This document shows, one piece after another, positions 36,926 to 49,245 of a DNA stretch of 64,000 nucleotides. The notes below the pieces were generated by a model that saw only the letters and a list, made by a program, of their open reading frames with translations, was not told the DNA's origin and made no database searches. Origin of the DNA: Polytrichum commune (lineage: Eukaryota; Streptophyta; Polytrichopsida; Polytrichales; Polytrichaceae); contig OX485803.1 of assembly GCA_950295325.1 (NCBI GenBank), forward strand, positions 4,400,001 through 4,464,000, read 5' to 3'. Each line of letters opens with the position of its first letter. Within the stretch, counting starts at the first letter, position 1. Made by a program: the position numbers and the translations under genes.

Positions 36926-39900
36926 TTAGACGCGAGGAAGGTTATCAACAACAGGTGGTCGTACTTGCGCCTCCCGAACTGAGTGATTACTACTCGCCTT
37001 TTCAGACGAAGCGCCCATGTCCTGTCCAGAATCTTGTGTTTCTTCCCCATCCACAGTGTCACTGCTAGCCGGCTGGGTGCTGTTGGGGTCCGCATCTGGG
37101 TCACTTGAAGTTTCTGTAGTTGGGTTAGGGTTAAGAGTCCGCAAAACCCTGGGCAGGGCTAACACTGGCCCATGGATTGCACCCTCCTGCTGCTGCTGCT
37201 GCCACCCGTGCCTTAACCCTGTCATGTCGACTTCTTTATGAAAATGTCCACTTAACCCTCGTCCCAGGTCATTTAAACCCCCTGAGGATGGGCTTACCGA
37301 AGTGGTAGTTTTTTCTATTTTCACATCTACACCCGGAGGATGCCGTTGTCTTGACAATCGATCACTTTCATTTACAACATACGTGCATTTCGTGGGGCCT
37401 CCCGGACTGGGTGCGGGTGATAGTGGACCAATGGGAATGTTAAGCGGCCGGTTGTGTCCCAAAACGCGGTCGAGCTCGCTAATCACAAATGACGTCTCAT
37501 TCCAGCTAGGCGATGGAGCTGGCATTGCCTGTTGTTGTTGCCTTAATATTCTATCTACGTCATGAATATGTGGGAGGAGTCGCGTTTGATGACAAGGCAC
37601 TACATTTTCAACCTTTTGAACATCAGAAATGTGGGGGAGAAGCCGATTTGTCCTTGGAGGAGGAGCAGGTAACCCTTCCGAGACATGTTGATGCTCTCCG
37701 ATTTTTTGGCGGACGCTCCTTTCTTTATCCCGAATGCTCGGTATTGGCATCGGCTGGAGTGGTGGGACAGGTAGTTTTGAAAAGTCAACTTGAATTTCGG
37801 GTGGCGATGGTCTCGGAACCCGCTCGGGTTCCCAACTCCCATTCTGTATAGTAGTAGTAGTAGCAGCAGTAGTAGTCGTAGTAGGCCTGTCCTTTGGCAG
37901 CAGCGGAGGTTGGCCCAAAACATGAGACCCCATAACCGAGTAATGTAATTGAAGTTGACTATAGACCTGATCGGAGTGCGCCTGCAGGAGCGTTTGAAGC
38001 TCTGCTTGAACAGCCCGTGTAGACTCATGCACTTGTGCTTGCATTTGCGCACTGATCACCTGACAAACATGACACCATCTTCACATGAGCACATAACATA
38101 TTGTGGCCTTATTTTGGCTGTTGGATCGGATCAGCAAATTGTCTCATCCAGTTAGCAATTGCAATAAACCCGGAAGACTGTCATTTCAAGTTCCAAAGTT
38201 GAAGTTGAGATGCAAAAGACATAGAAGGTCTTTTTCTCTATTTAAGTGTTACATATGCTCTCCCAAGTCCGATGTTAACTATTGAACCTAGAATGGTTGA
38301 GGTGCTTTGAGCATATCATCTAATCTCATCACAACAGTCTTTTTGGTGCACATTAGTAACTACAAGCCTTGCCATATGCAACTCATCCATAGATGTTCGA
38401 TTAAGAAGAGTGACCACATAAGGTACCTTACAGATTTGGATTGCCCACACTTTGAGAAGCCAATTCACAGTAAAACAGTGTGCAAATTATTTATGAACAA
38501 CATCAAACATTAAATAGAAGGAAGTAGGCTGGTCCACCTGAAGTTGCATTCGAATCTGGGTGAAGAGAGATTGAAGCTGCCCTTGCAGGCGTTGATTGCT
38601 CATGTCCACCACTTGCACTACCTGGCCAAACCAGTTACAAATGGTAAGGCAAACTGAGAGTACACCTGCGGGACAGAATGCATCTAAGGACTTGCAAATA
38701 TCATAATAATATAATTTGACTTCAGAAATACTTGATGGAAGATGAACAGGTTCAGAAACAAATTATCTTAGACCAGCTAGTCAACTAGGTCATATTAGAA
38801 GATTGCAAACCTGTTCATTCAACATGCGTATCCGTGACCACACAGCCTCATTCTGGGCCCCTAACCGTGCCTCAAGAGCTGACAAACTTTGCTGCACATC
38901 CCAATCAGACCTTGAAGTCCTTTCAGCAATGCTTGCCGGTCTTTCATCAGATCTGGTGCTGTCTATAACAGGTGGAACATTGAAATGGATTGGCTTGATA
39001 GGTTCCATGCTTGGTTCTTTACTAGTGTCAACAACATGAATGACTCTACCATCAGCACCAACCATCATAGCTGGTATTGCACCTATAGGAGGAGCTATGG
39101 AAGCTCGTTTCCTTTTGTGTCCAGGGGCAGCTGGAAACTTATCATCTTCAGGTGATCCTAAAAACACATAGAAACATGCAGTCAAATTGTCAGCAGGAAG
39201 AGGGAGGAAGGGGATCTACCAAAGAAGAAATCCAAATAGATGTGGTGCACCATATAAATAGATGTGGCATAATTACTGAAACTAACCTCCACTTTGAGAT
39301 TTAGGACCATGCAATGACTCTCCACCAGTCCCTCTAGCCTGAAGACGGGCAAAATCTGACATTGATCCTCCTCCATCTGAACAACACATACCAGAAACAA
39401 TTAGTTCTCTTTGACTGGATAAAACTAAGAGTTGCAAAGACCTCTCTGCCACAAACCATAGGCAGGCTTTGATTTTTGTAGGAATGGAAAAGGGAAAATT
39501 GCACTGAATAAATTGTTGATTAAGACACTTTGTACGGCACTGTGGTAATGACTTCATCCTTTGAAAAACAAGAAACTCCCAGACAAAACTATGTAAATCA
39601 GTAGCAGTAAGCTATCCTGCACAACCCAGAAAAATTCAGCCCACTGTAATGTAATTTGCTTACAGAACACCCCCTCTTGCTCTATTACTTAAGCCTATCA
39701 AGACCAAATCCTCTACTTTCTTGCACACCAAACACTAATCCATTACTTGAAACGAGAAGAATGACAAAAGACCTCCTGTTTGTGGAATCAGATTGAAGGC
39801 ATGAAATGAGTCTGGAACAGAACAGGATCATGAAGAGGAACAGCACCAGCATAACCCAGGAAGTTTCCACTCAATTTGCAACATATCATCTTACAGAACA

Positions 39901-40599
39901 CCTCTCTTGGTCTATTACTTGCACCAATCAAGACCAAATACTCTATTTCTTGCATACCATGTTCCAAAATTGGGCGTTCCACCAGATACTAATCCATTAC
40001 TTAAATGAGAAGAATGACAAAGTGCTCAAATTGAAAGCAGGAAACTCACCAGAGTCTTGAAGAGGAGACGCACCAGCATCAGCACCAGGAACAGAAGGGC
40101 CTGCTTGCTGATGGCTACTTTCGGGAGGCTCCTTGTCCATTACCGGAACCGTTGACACAAGCTGTAAGGGTCGATCACTATCTACCTCCGACTCCGGGGT
40201 TCCAGTTTGCTTCAAATCTGGGTCAAGAAATGAAACCAAGATACTGTAAACTTCTTCATCCAGTGCACCAGGCAGCTTGTTCTCTCTCCTTTTCCTCTCT
40301 TTCATCTTCCAATAGGATTCCACTCCCTTCTTCCTCTGCCAGTCTCGCACCTTACGGTAGTCGAGGTAGAGTCCCTTGCTCCACCTGCTATTGCATTGAG
40401 CACTCGAGCGTGGAACACCATGGCTGCGACAGAACTTCGATACCCATTCCCACTTGTCACTTGCAGTGCCAACCGCACTTTTGGAGGCCACATCATGAGC
40501 CTCTTCCTCCCTAGCTTTTAATGCATTCACCAGAACCACAGTCTCCGCTCGCGTCCACCGGTGTGCAACTACAAATTCCTCTTCTCCTCCACCCTCCAT
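36926..40599 (-). CDS. Trihelix/SANT-like DNA-binding protein with Gln-rich C-terminal half (5 exons, 734 aa)
   Basis: Exons (minus strand): 40599-40050, 39376-39287, 39157-38811, 38621-38538, 38059-36926; phases join cleanly (2205 nt). Residues about 12-100 hold a Myb/SANT-like trihelix fold, with tryptophans at 15 (HRWTRAE), 50/52 (DKWEWV) and 73 (SRWSKGLYLDYR), then a basic run (KERKRRENK). A Lys/Arg patch in exon 3 (GHKRKR) may be a nuclear localisation signal. Residues about 290-400 are Gln- and Leu-rich and helical-looking, perhaps a coiled coil. A poly-Thr tract (about 416-427) comes from a trinucleotide repeat. The C-terminal part repeats a degenerate motif such as HIHDVDRILRQ and VISELDRVLG. 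It probably acts as a transcriptional regulator; no named orthologue is recognised. Exon 5 has GTG after its acceptor, so it is not a separate gene. Confidence 0.85.
38210..38450 (+). repeat. Dispersed repeat family X, copy d
   Basis: It lies in the intron between exons 4 and 5 of the trihelix-like gene. It retains GTTAACTATTGAACCTAGAA and GGTTGAGGTGCTTTGAGCAT, then a partial downstream half ending in AAGAGTGACCA. Confidence 0.45.
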
Positions 40600-40713
40600 T
40601 TACTCAACCCACTTGTTCCAGTATGTTTGGTGTGACGGTGCTACGCATTCTGTGTAGTACATAAAAAAAATATGTCATCAACATACAATATGCCTCAATA
40701 ATTGGGGGAGGTA

Positions 40714-41044
40714 TTCAAATTATCCTTTAACTTGATGGGACTTTCTGTAAGGAGTTGGAGCACTATGGTTTTGCACTGGTTGTTTTGCATACAAAAACAA
40801 TAATTTCTTTCCACTTGTGGTGCATGCTCGGAGGTAGTTCTTGAATTTGAATGAAGAGCGACCTATTTCGGTTCTTCATGGAGGCCAAACTCAATTTAGC
40901 ACCACTTGGCATACCAAACTAAGTTTGACCTCTATGAACCATTATAGAATGACCTCTTTTTAAAAGTCCTCCACGCTACCTCCAAGCATGCACCAAAAAC
41001 TTGGTGCACAAGGAAGGTGCCAACCAAAAGTGTGAGGATAACTC
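40714..41044. mobile_element. TA-flanked foldback MITE family, copy C
   Basis: It has the same interior as copies A and B (TGGTTGTTTTGCATACAA, GAGGTAGTTCTTGAATTTGAATGAA, CTACCTCCAAGCATGCACCA) and the right end GGATAACTC. The left end is decayed and the right flank is TT rather than TA. It lies about 115 bp upstream of the trihelix-like start codon, possibly within its promoter. Confidence 0.5.
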
Positions 41045-42560
41045 TTATTGCCTCAAGGATATCACCAGAAGCTTGCCAATAAACCAGACTCCAGTGACTT
41101 CCTCATGCCCTGAATTTCTGACCTTTGTAAGACTGGTAGTGGGTTTACCATACATTTAAATAAATTTCAGAAGTTTATATATCATTTTGTTGTACAAAAA
41201 TGTGTCACCAACAAACATTCTGTCTTAATAAAGGAGGAAATTTTCTCAAGCATACCACCATGATTTGCATTTCAAAATGGAAGGAAGCATACCAAGCATT
41301 TTAGGCAACCTCAGAAAAAGGCTGTCAAATCTTTCAATTGTGTCTGGCCAGGGCTAACACTTAACTGGCTGCAAAAGTTCCACTCCTTAAACACTCCTGT
41401 AAAACCAACATAACAAGATAAGATTATACAGCTGTGATTATTGTCTGCCAAAGAGGATATTATTAAATCAGTATTCGAATTCCATAATGTGCCCTTACAC
41501 ACAGGAGTACTCTATGTGGGCAGTAGGACCTGCATCATTCTAAATAACCTGCAGGACATTGTGCCTAATACCTCCCAAAACGTATATGGAGGAACCTTAT
41601 GAAGATGTATCCATCAAACCTCGCCTCCACATTGTGGCAGGATCCACATGATGAAAAATGGTTTGAACCCTAATTACAGCAGAACACTGGCTTGTTGTTG
41701 TTTACTGCACCATGTGTAATTTCAGAAGTCTCTTCAATATAATGAAATGCTCTCACTGTAACCCACTGCCATAGACAGACTTGGGTTTCCATGTTGTACA
41801 TCCATTTGATACCAGATAATCAACTATTCATCACCATGTGCAAATGCAGCTACAACCAAAAAAATAATCCCCTTTTCTCCTGTTTTCCCCTTTGTGTAAA
41901 TATGTGATACACTTCTAAAACTATATCATAGAAAAGTTGATATTCCTCTTTCAAAAAAACTCTACACATATTCAATGGCAATACAGAGTATGTGATATTA
42001 GAATCCCCGAAGCGCACACATACCTCACACATACCTCAGCTCGAAAAGCAGCTCCACACCATCCGCCCTTTGCCTTCCCGCCACCTATTTATAGAGAGAC
42101 CCTTTAACTAAAGTCCACATTTTTGCATTCCTGCATAAGAAACCACTAGCTTTTTTCAGATGAAACAACTTGATAATAAAACCCAAAACAACTCTAGACG
42201 AAGCTGCATATAGTAAAAACCTAAAAGTTCATACCTACTTGATGCCAAGTATCTAAGACATTAACACGATGAACACATGAGGGAGCACCTCACCAACACT
42301 TTTCTGGGGTACTTAAATTATTCCTCATGACCCGAAACCAAGGACTAACACTATCAAGCTTGAAACCTTACAATTGGTCAGCAGAAAACTTGAAGTATCA
42401 AAATCTGAAAAGAAGCGAAGTATGCCCCTGATCATATTTTTCATTGATCATTTCCCTAACCTCGACCGACGATATCATCCTCCAGATTCATTTACTTAGC
42501 CCCGTGCACACCGACAACTCAACGCTTATAACTAAATTAGAGGATTAATTGGTGAAGAAG
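41045..42560. other. Unresolved sequence upstream of the trihelix-like gene
   Basis: No coding exon, RNA gene or clear repeat boundary was recognised. It is moderately AT-rich. Isolated open frames (for example 41311-41502 minus) have no recognisable domain. Confidence 0.3.
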
Positions 42561-44120
42561 GTGAAGCGGGTGACAGACACCTGTCTCACATTCCGCAAAA
42601 CCCTATGGGAACGAAGAAAGAGCTCGGAGTATCTCGTCATTTGTTACAAATTTCAACACACATGCACAAAAGTTCCTTCTTTTTCGACACCTCGAGACTT
42701 GAATGTCGAATTCCCAACAAGGCTAGGGTTGGATATGATGATAGTATATACACATAGCCCTCCTCTCTATTATACCAAAACCCTCACCCTTTTCACCAAC
42801 TCGCTCAGAACATCTTTGATACTGGAGATACATGACCCATTTCTTTGCTACTTCGCCCCTTCAAACATGCAAAGAAACTGGACGCAATTTCCCACCTAGG
42901 GATTGAGTAGCTTGCAATAACTGGGGTTCGGTGTTACACGATCATACCAAAGTATAACAAAGTTTCTTCCTAAATGCACAAAGTTTTTTGTCGAATTCCC
43001 AAACAAGGCTAGGGTTAAATGAGTTTACATACTCAAAATCGTCGCCTCCATTTTATCAAAACCCTCACTTTTATCACTGACTCACTCAAAACCTCATTGT
43101 TACTGAAGAGAACAACCAACTCAAAGATACTTCGCCCTTCTAACATGCACAGAAACTGGAAACAATTTTCCACCTTGGCGATTGAGGAGGTTGCAATAAC
43201 TGCGGTTCGGTGTGCTCGGATCAAACCGAAGAATAACCAAAACCACCCAAATGTACAAAGTTTCTTCTTGTTCGAATGTCAAATTCCCTACAAGGCTAGG
43301 GTTGGATATTAATGAGTCCATGGCCCTCGCCTCCATTACACCAAAACCCACACTTCAATCACCGACTCGCTCAGCACTTTTCCTTCGTTCCTGGAGACAA
43401 AACCCAACTCGAACCTACTTCACACCTTCTAACATGCACAGGAACTGAACACAATTTTCCACCTCCGGGTATGAGTAGCTTTAGTAGCTTGAGATAACTG
43501 CAGTTCGGTGCTACACGATCGTACTAAAGAATAGAAAAACCAACGAAATGCACAAAGTTTCTTGTCGAATTCCCAACAAGGCTAGGGTTAACTGAGTGTA
43601 CATACACACACACACATCCCTCGCCTCCATTTTACAGAAACCCTCACTTATATCACCCACTCACTCAGAACTTCTTTGATACTGTAGAAACCATAACCCA
43701 CTTCTTTGCAACTTCGCCCTTCTAACATGCACAGAAACTGGACACAATTTTCCAACTTGAGGATTGAGTAGTTTGCAATAACTGCGGTTCCGTGTGACAC
43801 GATCGTACCAAAGAATAACAAAGTTTCATGTCGAATTCCCAACAAGGCTAGGGGTGGATATGATGACAGTATATACACACATGGCCCTCGCCTTTTTTTC
43901 ACCAAAACCCTCGCTTTTATCACCGACTCGCTCAGAACTTCTTCTTTGATACTGAAGACGTAACCCAACTCGAAGCTACATACTCTGCCCCTTCTAACAA
44001 GCACAGAAACTGGAAACGATTTCCCACCTTGAGGATTGAGTAGCTTGCAATACCATGGTTCTGAGTGCTCGGTGAGTTACACGATCAAGCCAAAGAAATA
44101 GCAAAAACCACCCAAATGTC
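42560..44120 (+). repeat. Tandem array, ~286-bp unit, about five copies
   Basis: The block AAGGCTAGGG(T) occurs at 42719, 43005, 43292, 43578 and 43854, giving spacings of 286, 287, 286 and 276. Each unit also carries TCGAATTCCC, CTCGCCTCCATT-like, CACTCACTCAGAACT-like, ACATGCACAGAAACTGGA and GATTGAGTAG...TTGCAATAACTG in the same order. A partial copy ends near 44120. Open frames on both strands are by-products of the array. Confidence 0.9.
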
Positions 44121-46150
44121 GGCCTACCGAGGATCGATGCAGGAAAATACTTTGGTATTGTTAAGAATCGGCTGCAGCTGGCAAAATCCAGCCCACCCAA
44201 GATTGGTTGCCTCGTATCCACATGCAGTCTGGCAATCGAAACAACCTCTCAAAACCTTTCTCCAATTGCCGTACCCGCAATTAGGCTGAGCATCCAAACA
44301 CCTCGAAACCTCGGTTCCTTCAACTCACATTCCCTTGCTCATCAACTTACTCAAAAGGCCGGGTTCAATGGGCACCTCATTAAGTGCGAAGTCCTCGTGC
44401 GGGGAGCTAAAATTAGCAAATCGCACACGAATTGCGTGAAACCGGGTCATCAATGAAAGGCCAGGAGGGAACTGGTTGAAATGGTGGAAATGGAAATGGT
44501 CGAAACTCACACACGGTGACATTCTTCTCTTCCCAAATCTTCACATAACCCCAAAACCCAACACTTAATTTGGGCTTCCCGAATCCGTTCCGAAAACCAC
44601 AGCATCGCATCGCATCGCATCATCACAAACCAAAACCTCGTCACTTCCAAATTCTTCAATCCGCTTCGACGAGCTCGCTCCCGCCCGAAACCCCTGACCT
44701 AACCCAAATCTACCTCTCGGGTACACTTGACTCCAACATCAGCTTCAAATGTAGATCTTCCACCGCAACAATCTCAGATTTTCCTAGATTTCTGACCCCG
44801 TGATTCGCTACCTACAAGAGAGCGCTTGCCAGGAAGCAGCCAAAAGGAGAATGTAAACCATCCCCCACCGGTATTAGCCGGTCGTGATGTGTTGGTCCCT
44901 GTGGCGACGCGGGTTGGAGATTGGTGATTGCGGGTTTCTGCTGGGTAGACCGCCGGTAACCCGTGGTGGACGGTTCGGGCGACCGGTGGTAGCGGGTGGA
45001 TAACGGACTAGTGAGATACTAGTGAGTTACGAATATCCGCCGCCAAATTTGGAATGACCGGGTGGGCACTCATTAATGGTCACGCGTGAAGGTACACCAA
45101 CGGTACGTTTCACACTATGAGGATATAATGGCCACCCCCACTGTCCACGTGGACGGATGGCACTGGTCGACCACTTCCTTCTTTGCTAAGTTGCCTCCAC
45201 CCGTGACCCCCTCATGTCATTTCCGGAAGGCGGGTTCCCGGATTGGGGTTCGGAGAGACTCAACTCAAACACAAATTGGTGGTTTAGGGTAAAAGCCAAG
45301 GTGTCACTTTTCACGAGATGTAAGAATACAAACTATAGCATTACGTAAAAACTCAAAGATTACATTCTCTTTGTTATTTGGAGAGGTTATTATAAAGCAC
45401 GGCCTTTAGTTACGGTATTGCCTTTGTAACCACTACATTTTGCTTCATTTAGCACCCTAGATCACAATTATAATATTATTGAGTTGAATAAGTATGCTAG
45501 GTGGGGTCGAAAATAAGCCAAATTCTATTTGGAATTATACTTTTGTTTATTGTCACAACAAAGCACTGCACCGACATAATCAAACTGAAAAAAAACTCAG
45601 ATGAAACGATGTTATTAGAATAAAACGACTGATAGTAGCTGAATAATGTCATGGTTTAGTAGTCTGGACTCAGAAAAAGAAAAAAATCGGCGATTTTTAT
45701 TACAAACAATGAGTCACTTTCACTTGGAATTTCCTTGATTCTCACTTCTGGCACTTAGGCATCGCTCTCGTGTAAGGAAACCTGAAACCATAAGTCCCTC
45801 GTTAAAGGGACTTATCCTATACTAACAACCATGTGAATTCCTAAACATTTTGTAAAAGTTTGTAAGAAACAAGGGTTGAATGAAATATGATATCATATAA
45901 ATCTGTGAGGGTTATTTTGTGTTGGATATATCAAACTAAAAAGATGGAGCTAAGGATTTTGTGTTTAAGAGTAAAGGGGAAGATGTCAAAACGTGAGATA
46001 ACAAACTATAACACTTATAAGAATCCCATGACTTCTTGAACGGTTCGTAGAAGTTAGTTGGAAACATCCCTAATAAATTAGATGTCTGAGAGGTGAGGCA
46101 ACATGGACTATCATCAAGATCCAAGGGACCCGAGCACTCAATGCCCAGTA
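44121..46150. other. Unresolved region with a GC-richer core (44560-45290)
   Basis: The core contains CATCG repeats (44604-44620), then C-rich sequence resembling a plant leader or first exon, then GGT/CCGG-rich sequence (44870-45080). A 77-codon plus-strand frame at 44570-44803 has no domain and no matching downstream exon. The rest is AT-rich and featureless. Confidence 0.3.
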
Positions 46151-46189
46151 AGGTTGGTTATATCTTGTAACCCTCCTTCAATCTGAGAT

Positions 46190-46300
46190 GACCCTAAACT
46201 ACTGGATGATGGTGGAGAGATACCCAAATCTCAAGGAAGAGGTTGGTAGTTCGATTCCCGGATGTGAAATCTCCTCTCTACTTGACAAAAGAACTTGTCA
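46190..46300 (+). repeat. Possible tRNA-derived SINE fragment
   Basis: GTAGTTCGATTCCCGG (46246-46261) matches a Pol III B box well. A weak A-box-like TGGTGGAGAGATA lies about 40 nt upstream. It does not fold as a tRNA by eye. No tail or target duplication was identified. Confidence 0.35.
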
Positions 46301-46554
46301 GGTTGTCAACTACCTCCTATGCTTTGGCATTGGACTGTCGGCCTTCTGTCTCAAGACAAAACAAAACAAAACAACTAATCCTCCTACAGACCTCCAACCA
46401 ACACCTTACATAAACTAAACTATTCACCCGCATCAAATTCCAAGGAAAGCAATTATTGTGGCTCACACTATTTTGATGTGGATTATAAATGTCGGTTTTA
46501 TAGAATTAATCTAGCACACACCAACTCCCCATAGAATCATACGCTCTTAAGCTC

Positions 46555-47295
46555 ACCATGGGTTCTCAACAACAACTTGCTCACCTACCCTCCTCTTGGC
46601 TAGTTGGTCAAGCAACCTCACTCTCTTGAAATATGGCCAAACAAGGATTCAACGCTTGACACAAATCAACAATTACTTGAAGGACATCATGAGATCTATC
46701 TAGACAACCCAACCACATTAAAAATAGCATATGATGATATCAAGGAGGCTATTCTTGCTAAAGAGCGGAACTCTTTCCAACTCTCATAGAAGAAACTAGA
46801 TTACCTCCGCCTCAAGGACTTTCTCAAATAAGAATGTGAACTGTAAGTGAAGCATCCATTGACTACACCATATTGCAAGATCATTGTTGCCTACCGCACC
46901 TTGAACCATAGACTTTCCATTGAAACTGAACAATGGACACCTATCCCTATCTCTAGAGATACTAGACTATGTCATTTTTCCTCCTATAATGGAGTTAAAA
47001 ATGAGTTAAACATGAAATACTTAAAAATGTTTAAGTATTTCATGTTGGAATGTCCCCTATATAACCCCATTAGTGAGAAGTTTCCATGAATATTTAAGAA
47101 TGTAGTATTAGGGAGCCTCAAGTCTTTCTTCCAATAGGATCATCAAGTTGGCAGTAGCCTCTATCTCATAGAGGCTATCCTAGAGAACTAACCGGTTTGA
47201 AACCATCCCAATGTACTTTTAGTCCCATTAGCATTTTGGCTTCCCGGACCCTAAAATCAATCTCATTTGACCAAGAATGAGGACAATTAGAGAGG
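46555..47295 (+). pseudogene. LINE 3'-terminal fragment, left arm
   Basis: On the plus strand it matches the minus-strand LINE at 1905-2400 (shared CTACCCTCCTCTTGG and AGTTGGTCAAGCAACCT). From about 46930 it encodes a zinc-finger-like reverse-transcriptase C-terminus (TRLCHFSSYNG then FMLECPLYNP). Of the expected C-C-H-C set, Cys and His of CHF and the last Cys are visible. A short palindrome (TGAAATACTT...AAGTATTTCA, 47010-47042) is inserted inside the finger. The tail is the mirror image of 47400-47900. Confidence 0.7.
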
Positions 47296-47399
47296 TCTAC
47301 ACAATCATTTAATTGATAAAAGAACATTCACTTCAAACTCTTGTAATTTTTGCATTTGTTCCAAAACTTCAAATGTGAATCTTTATAAATCATATAAAC

Positions 47400-47900
47400 A
47401 AAGTGGACGAGACAATTCCCAAATTGGTCCAATGAAATGAAATTGATTTTAAAGCTCAAGAAGCCAAAAGGCTAATGGGACTAAGAGTACATCATAATAG
47501 TTTCAAACCAACTAATTCTCTATGGTGGCAGAGTGTGGGAGCCTCCATGAGATAGAGGCGAATGCCAACTTGATGATCTAATCGAAATAAAGACTCGAGC
47601 CTCCCTTGAACTATGTTTTTAACTAGTGATGGAAGTTAACTCTAATGGGACACTCCAACATGAAATATGCCTCATTTTCAATTGTATTATAGGAGCAAAA
47701 GTGGCATAGTCTAGTATCTCTAGAGATGGGGATAGTCATTCATTGTCTAGTTTCAATGGCAAGTCTATGGTTTGAGGTGTGGTAGGCAACAATGATCTTG
47801 CATTGTGGCGGAGTCAATGGTTGCTTCAAGTACAATTCACATTCATATTTGTGGAAATCCTTGAGGTGGATGTATTCTAGTTTCTTTTGAGAGAGATGGC
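47400..47900 (-). pseudogene. LINE 3'-terminal fragment, right arm (inverted)
   Basis: Its reverse complement matches 46850-47295 block for block: CTCTAGAGATACTAGACTATG, TTTCATGTTGGA(A/G)TGTCCC, GATCATCAAGTTGGCA, CCTCTATCTCAT and TAGTCCCATTAGC. It lacks the palindromic insertion of the left arm. The two 3' ends face each other across a ~100-bp spacer. Confidence 0.75.
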
Positions 47901-48720
47901 CAAAGTTCCACTTTTAAATGGGCGAAAATGTATGCAAGGTCAGTCGTGCCCTCAATTGGCCCACGAAGATAAATATGACAACGACTTGTTAGGGTTGGCA
48001 TAAATAAGACATGATTCTATCCCAAACATCATAGTTATTTGTAAAGTAAAGCAGATTAAACCATGGATTTAGTCTCAAACCATGAGTTTATATATAATCA
48101 ACAAAAAATCAACTAATTCCTCTTAATGCTTAATTAACATACACAAATAATGGTGTCATGCTATCAAAGACCGGTTTTCTGGATTGGATGCACCTTGTGG
48201 AAGGTGAGCACCACTTAATCATTTTAACTACCATAATTCAACCCGCCCGGGGTGGGGGGGTGTGAACTCTTCATTGAAAACATAAATGATGTGCGTGGGT
48301 GATTATGAAATAAAATCCCAAGATATAACACATAATAAATTGACACTAAAGCACACGTCATTTGGATGAAACTAGTACATCTATTGTCAAAAGCATTCTC
48401 TAAACCTTAAGATCCCCTTTTGCACAAATACCTCTGCTTTAAAATCTGCAACAACCTTTTAAAACATTCATACTAGAAAGAAAAAACAATGCCTCTCCTT
48501 TATGTATACCAATGTATCAAAGAGTACCCCTTTGTACACTCACATTAGTTTGTATGTGGGATGGAGAGTCCACCCTTTGGGGAATTTAACCTTGAAGGTA
48601 GATATTCCATTATTCGGAGGGTAAGATTAACACACATCTACCTTACCTTGTGTGTGGGCCTCTCCTCACTACACCAAAACACCGTAGAGTGAACATGACA
48701 CTCTTTTCTTCTTTCCAATA
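47901..48720. other. Unresolved sequence
   Basis: No exon, RNA gene or defined repeat was recognised between the LINE fragment and the TIR element at 48724. Confidence 0.3.
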
Positions 48721-48723
48721 TGA

Positions 48724-49242
48724 TGCCCCCTCCCCACATGACTTTACCAAATAACCAAAGTTTCTTCCTTAAAACTAGGTAAAGCTCCCTCGGTTATAGC
48801 GGAGGCGTCCAACTATCCCAATGCACCTACAAGAACTTGCTCCGGAGATTGTCGAGTAGGTTTTAGTTAAGTAGCTTTTGCACATGTTCATTGTTTTATC
48901 TACCAAGTCATGAATGTTGGGTAGTTTTTGTCCCATCCCCAAATGCCTTACTACTCATCTATCTTACCATCAGTTTTTGTTAATGGAGCCCCTCGTACCC
49001 TCATAGCTAAAACTAAAAGCAACCAATTGCATGGGTGGGAGGAGACTTTTAAAGGTCCTATATTCTTACCTCATGTCTAGGTACCAATGGGAGGGTCAGA
49101 GCTTGAGGCTTTAAACCTCCACTTGTAAACCATGCCACATCATTTGCCAACTAGGCTCGGCACTAGATAATGTCAATGGTGTGAAGGCCGTGTTTTTAGA
49201 ACCAACTTTTAGGCTTAGCTATAGTGAGGTGGGGAGGGGGCA
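48724..49242. mobile_element. ~520-bp non-autonomous TIR element, copy 1 (TGA target duplication)
   Basis: The termini TGCCCCCTCCCCAC... and its inverse ...GTGGGGAGGGGGCA extend about 30 bp with few mismatches. TGA lies directly outside both ends (48721-48723 and 49243-49245). The interior is collinear with 54627-55149 at high identity. A 3-bp duplication fits PIF/Harbinger or CACTA superfamilies, but the termini match neither classic consensus. There is no coding capacity. Confidence 0.75.
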
Positions 49243-49245
49243 TGA

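Noticed and set aside
36926-38059. Separate 377-aa gene starting at GTG
   Set aside because: The frame opens at a splice acceptor and joins in phase to four upstream exons, so it is exon 5 of the trihelix-like gene.
42560-44120. CRISPR-like interpretation of the regular tandem array
   Set aside because: Units are ~286 bp and similar throughout, with no short repeats alternating with unique spacers. The sequence is plant nuclear.
46190-46300. Functional tRNA gene
   Set aside because: A good B-box-like segment exists, but no cloverleaf (acceptor and anticodon stems) could be formed by eye. At most a SINE fragment.
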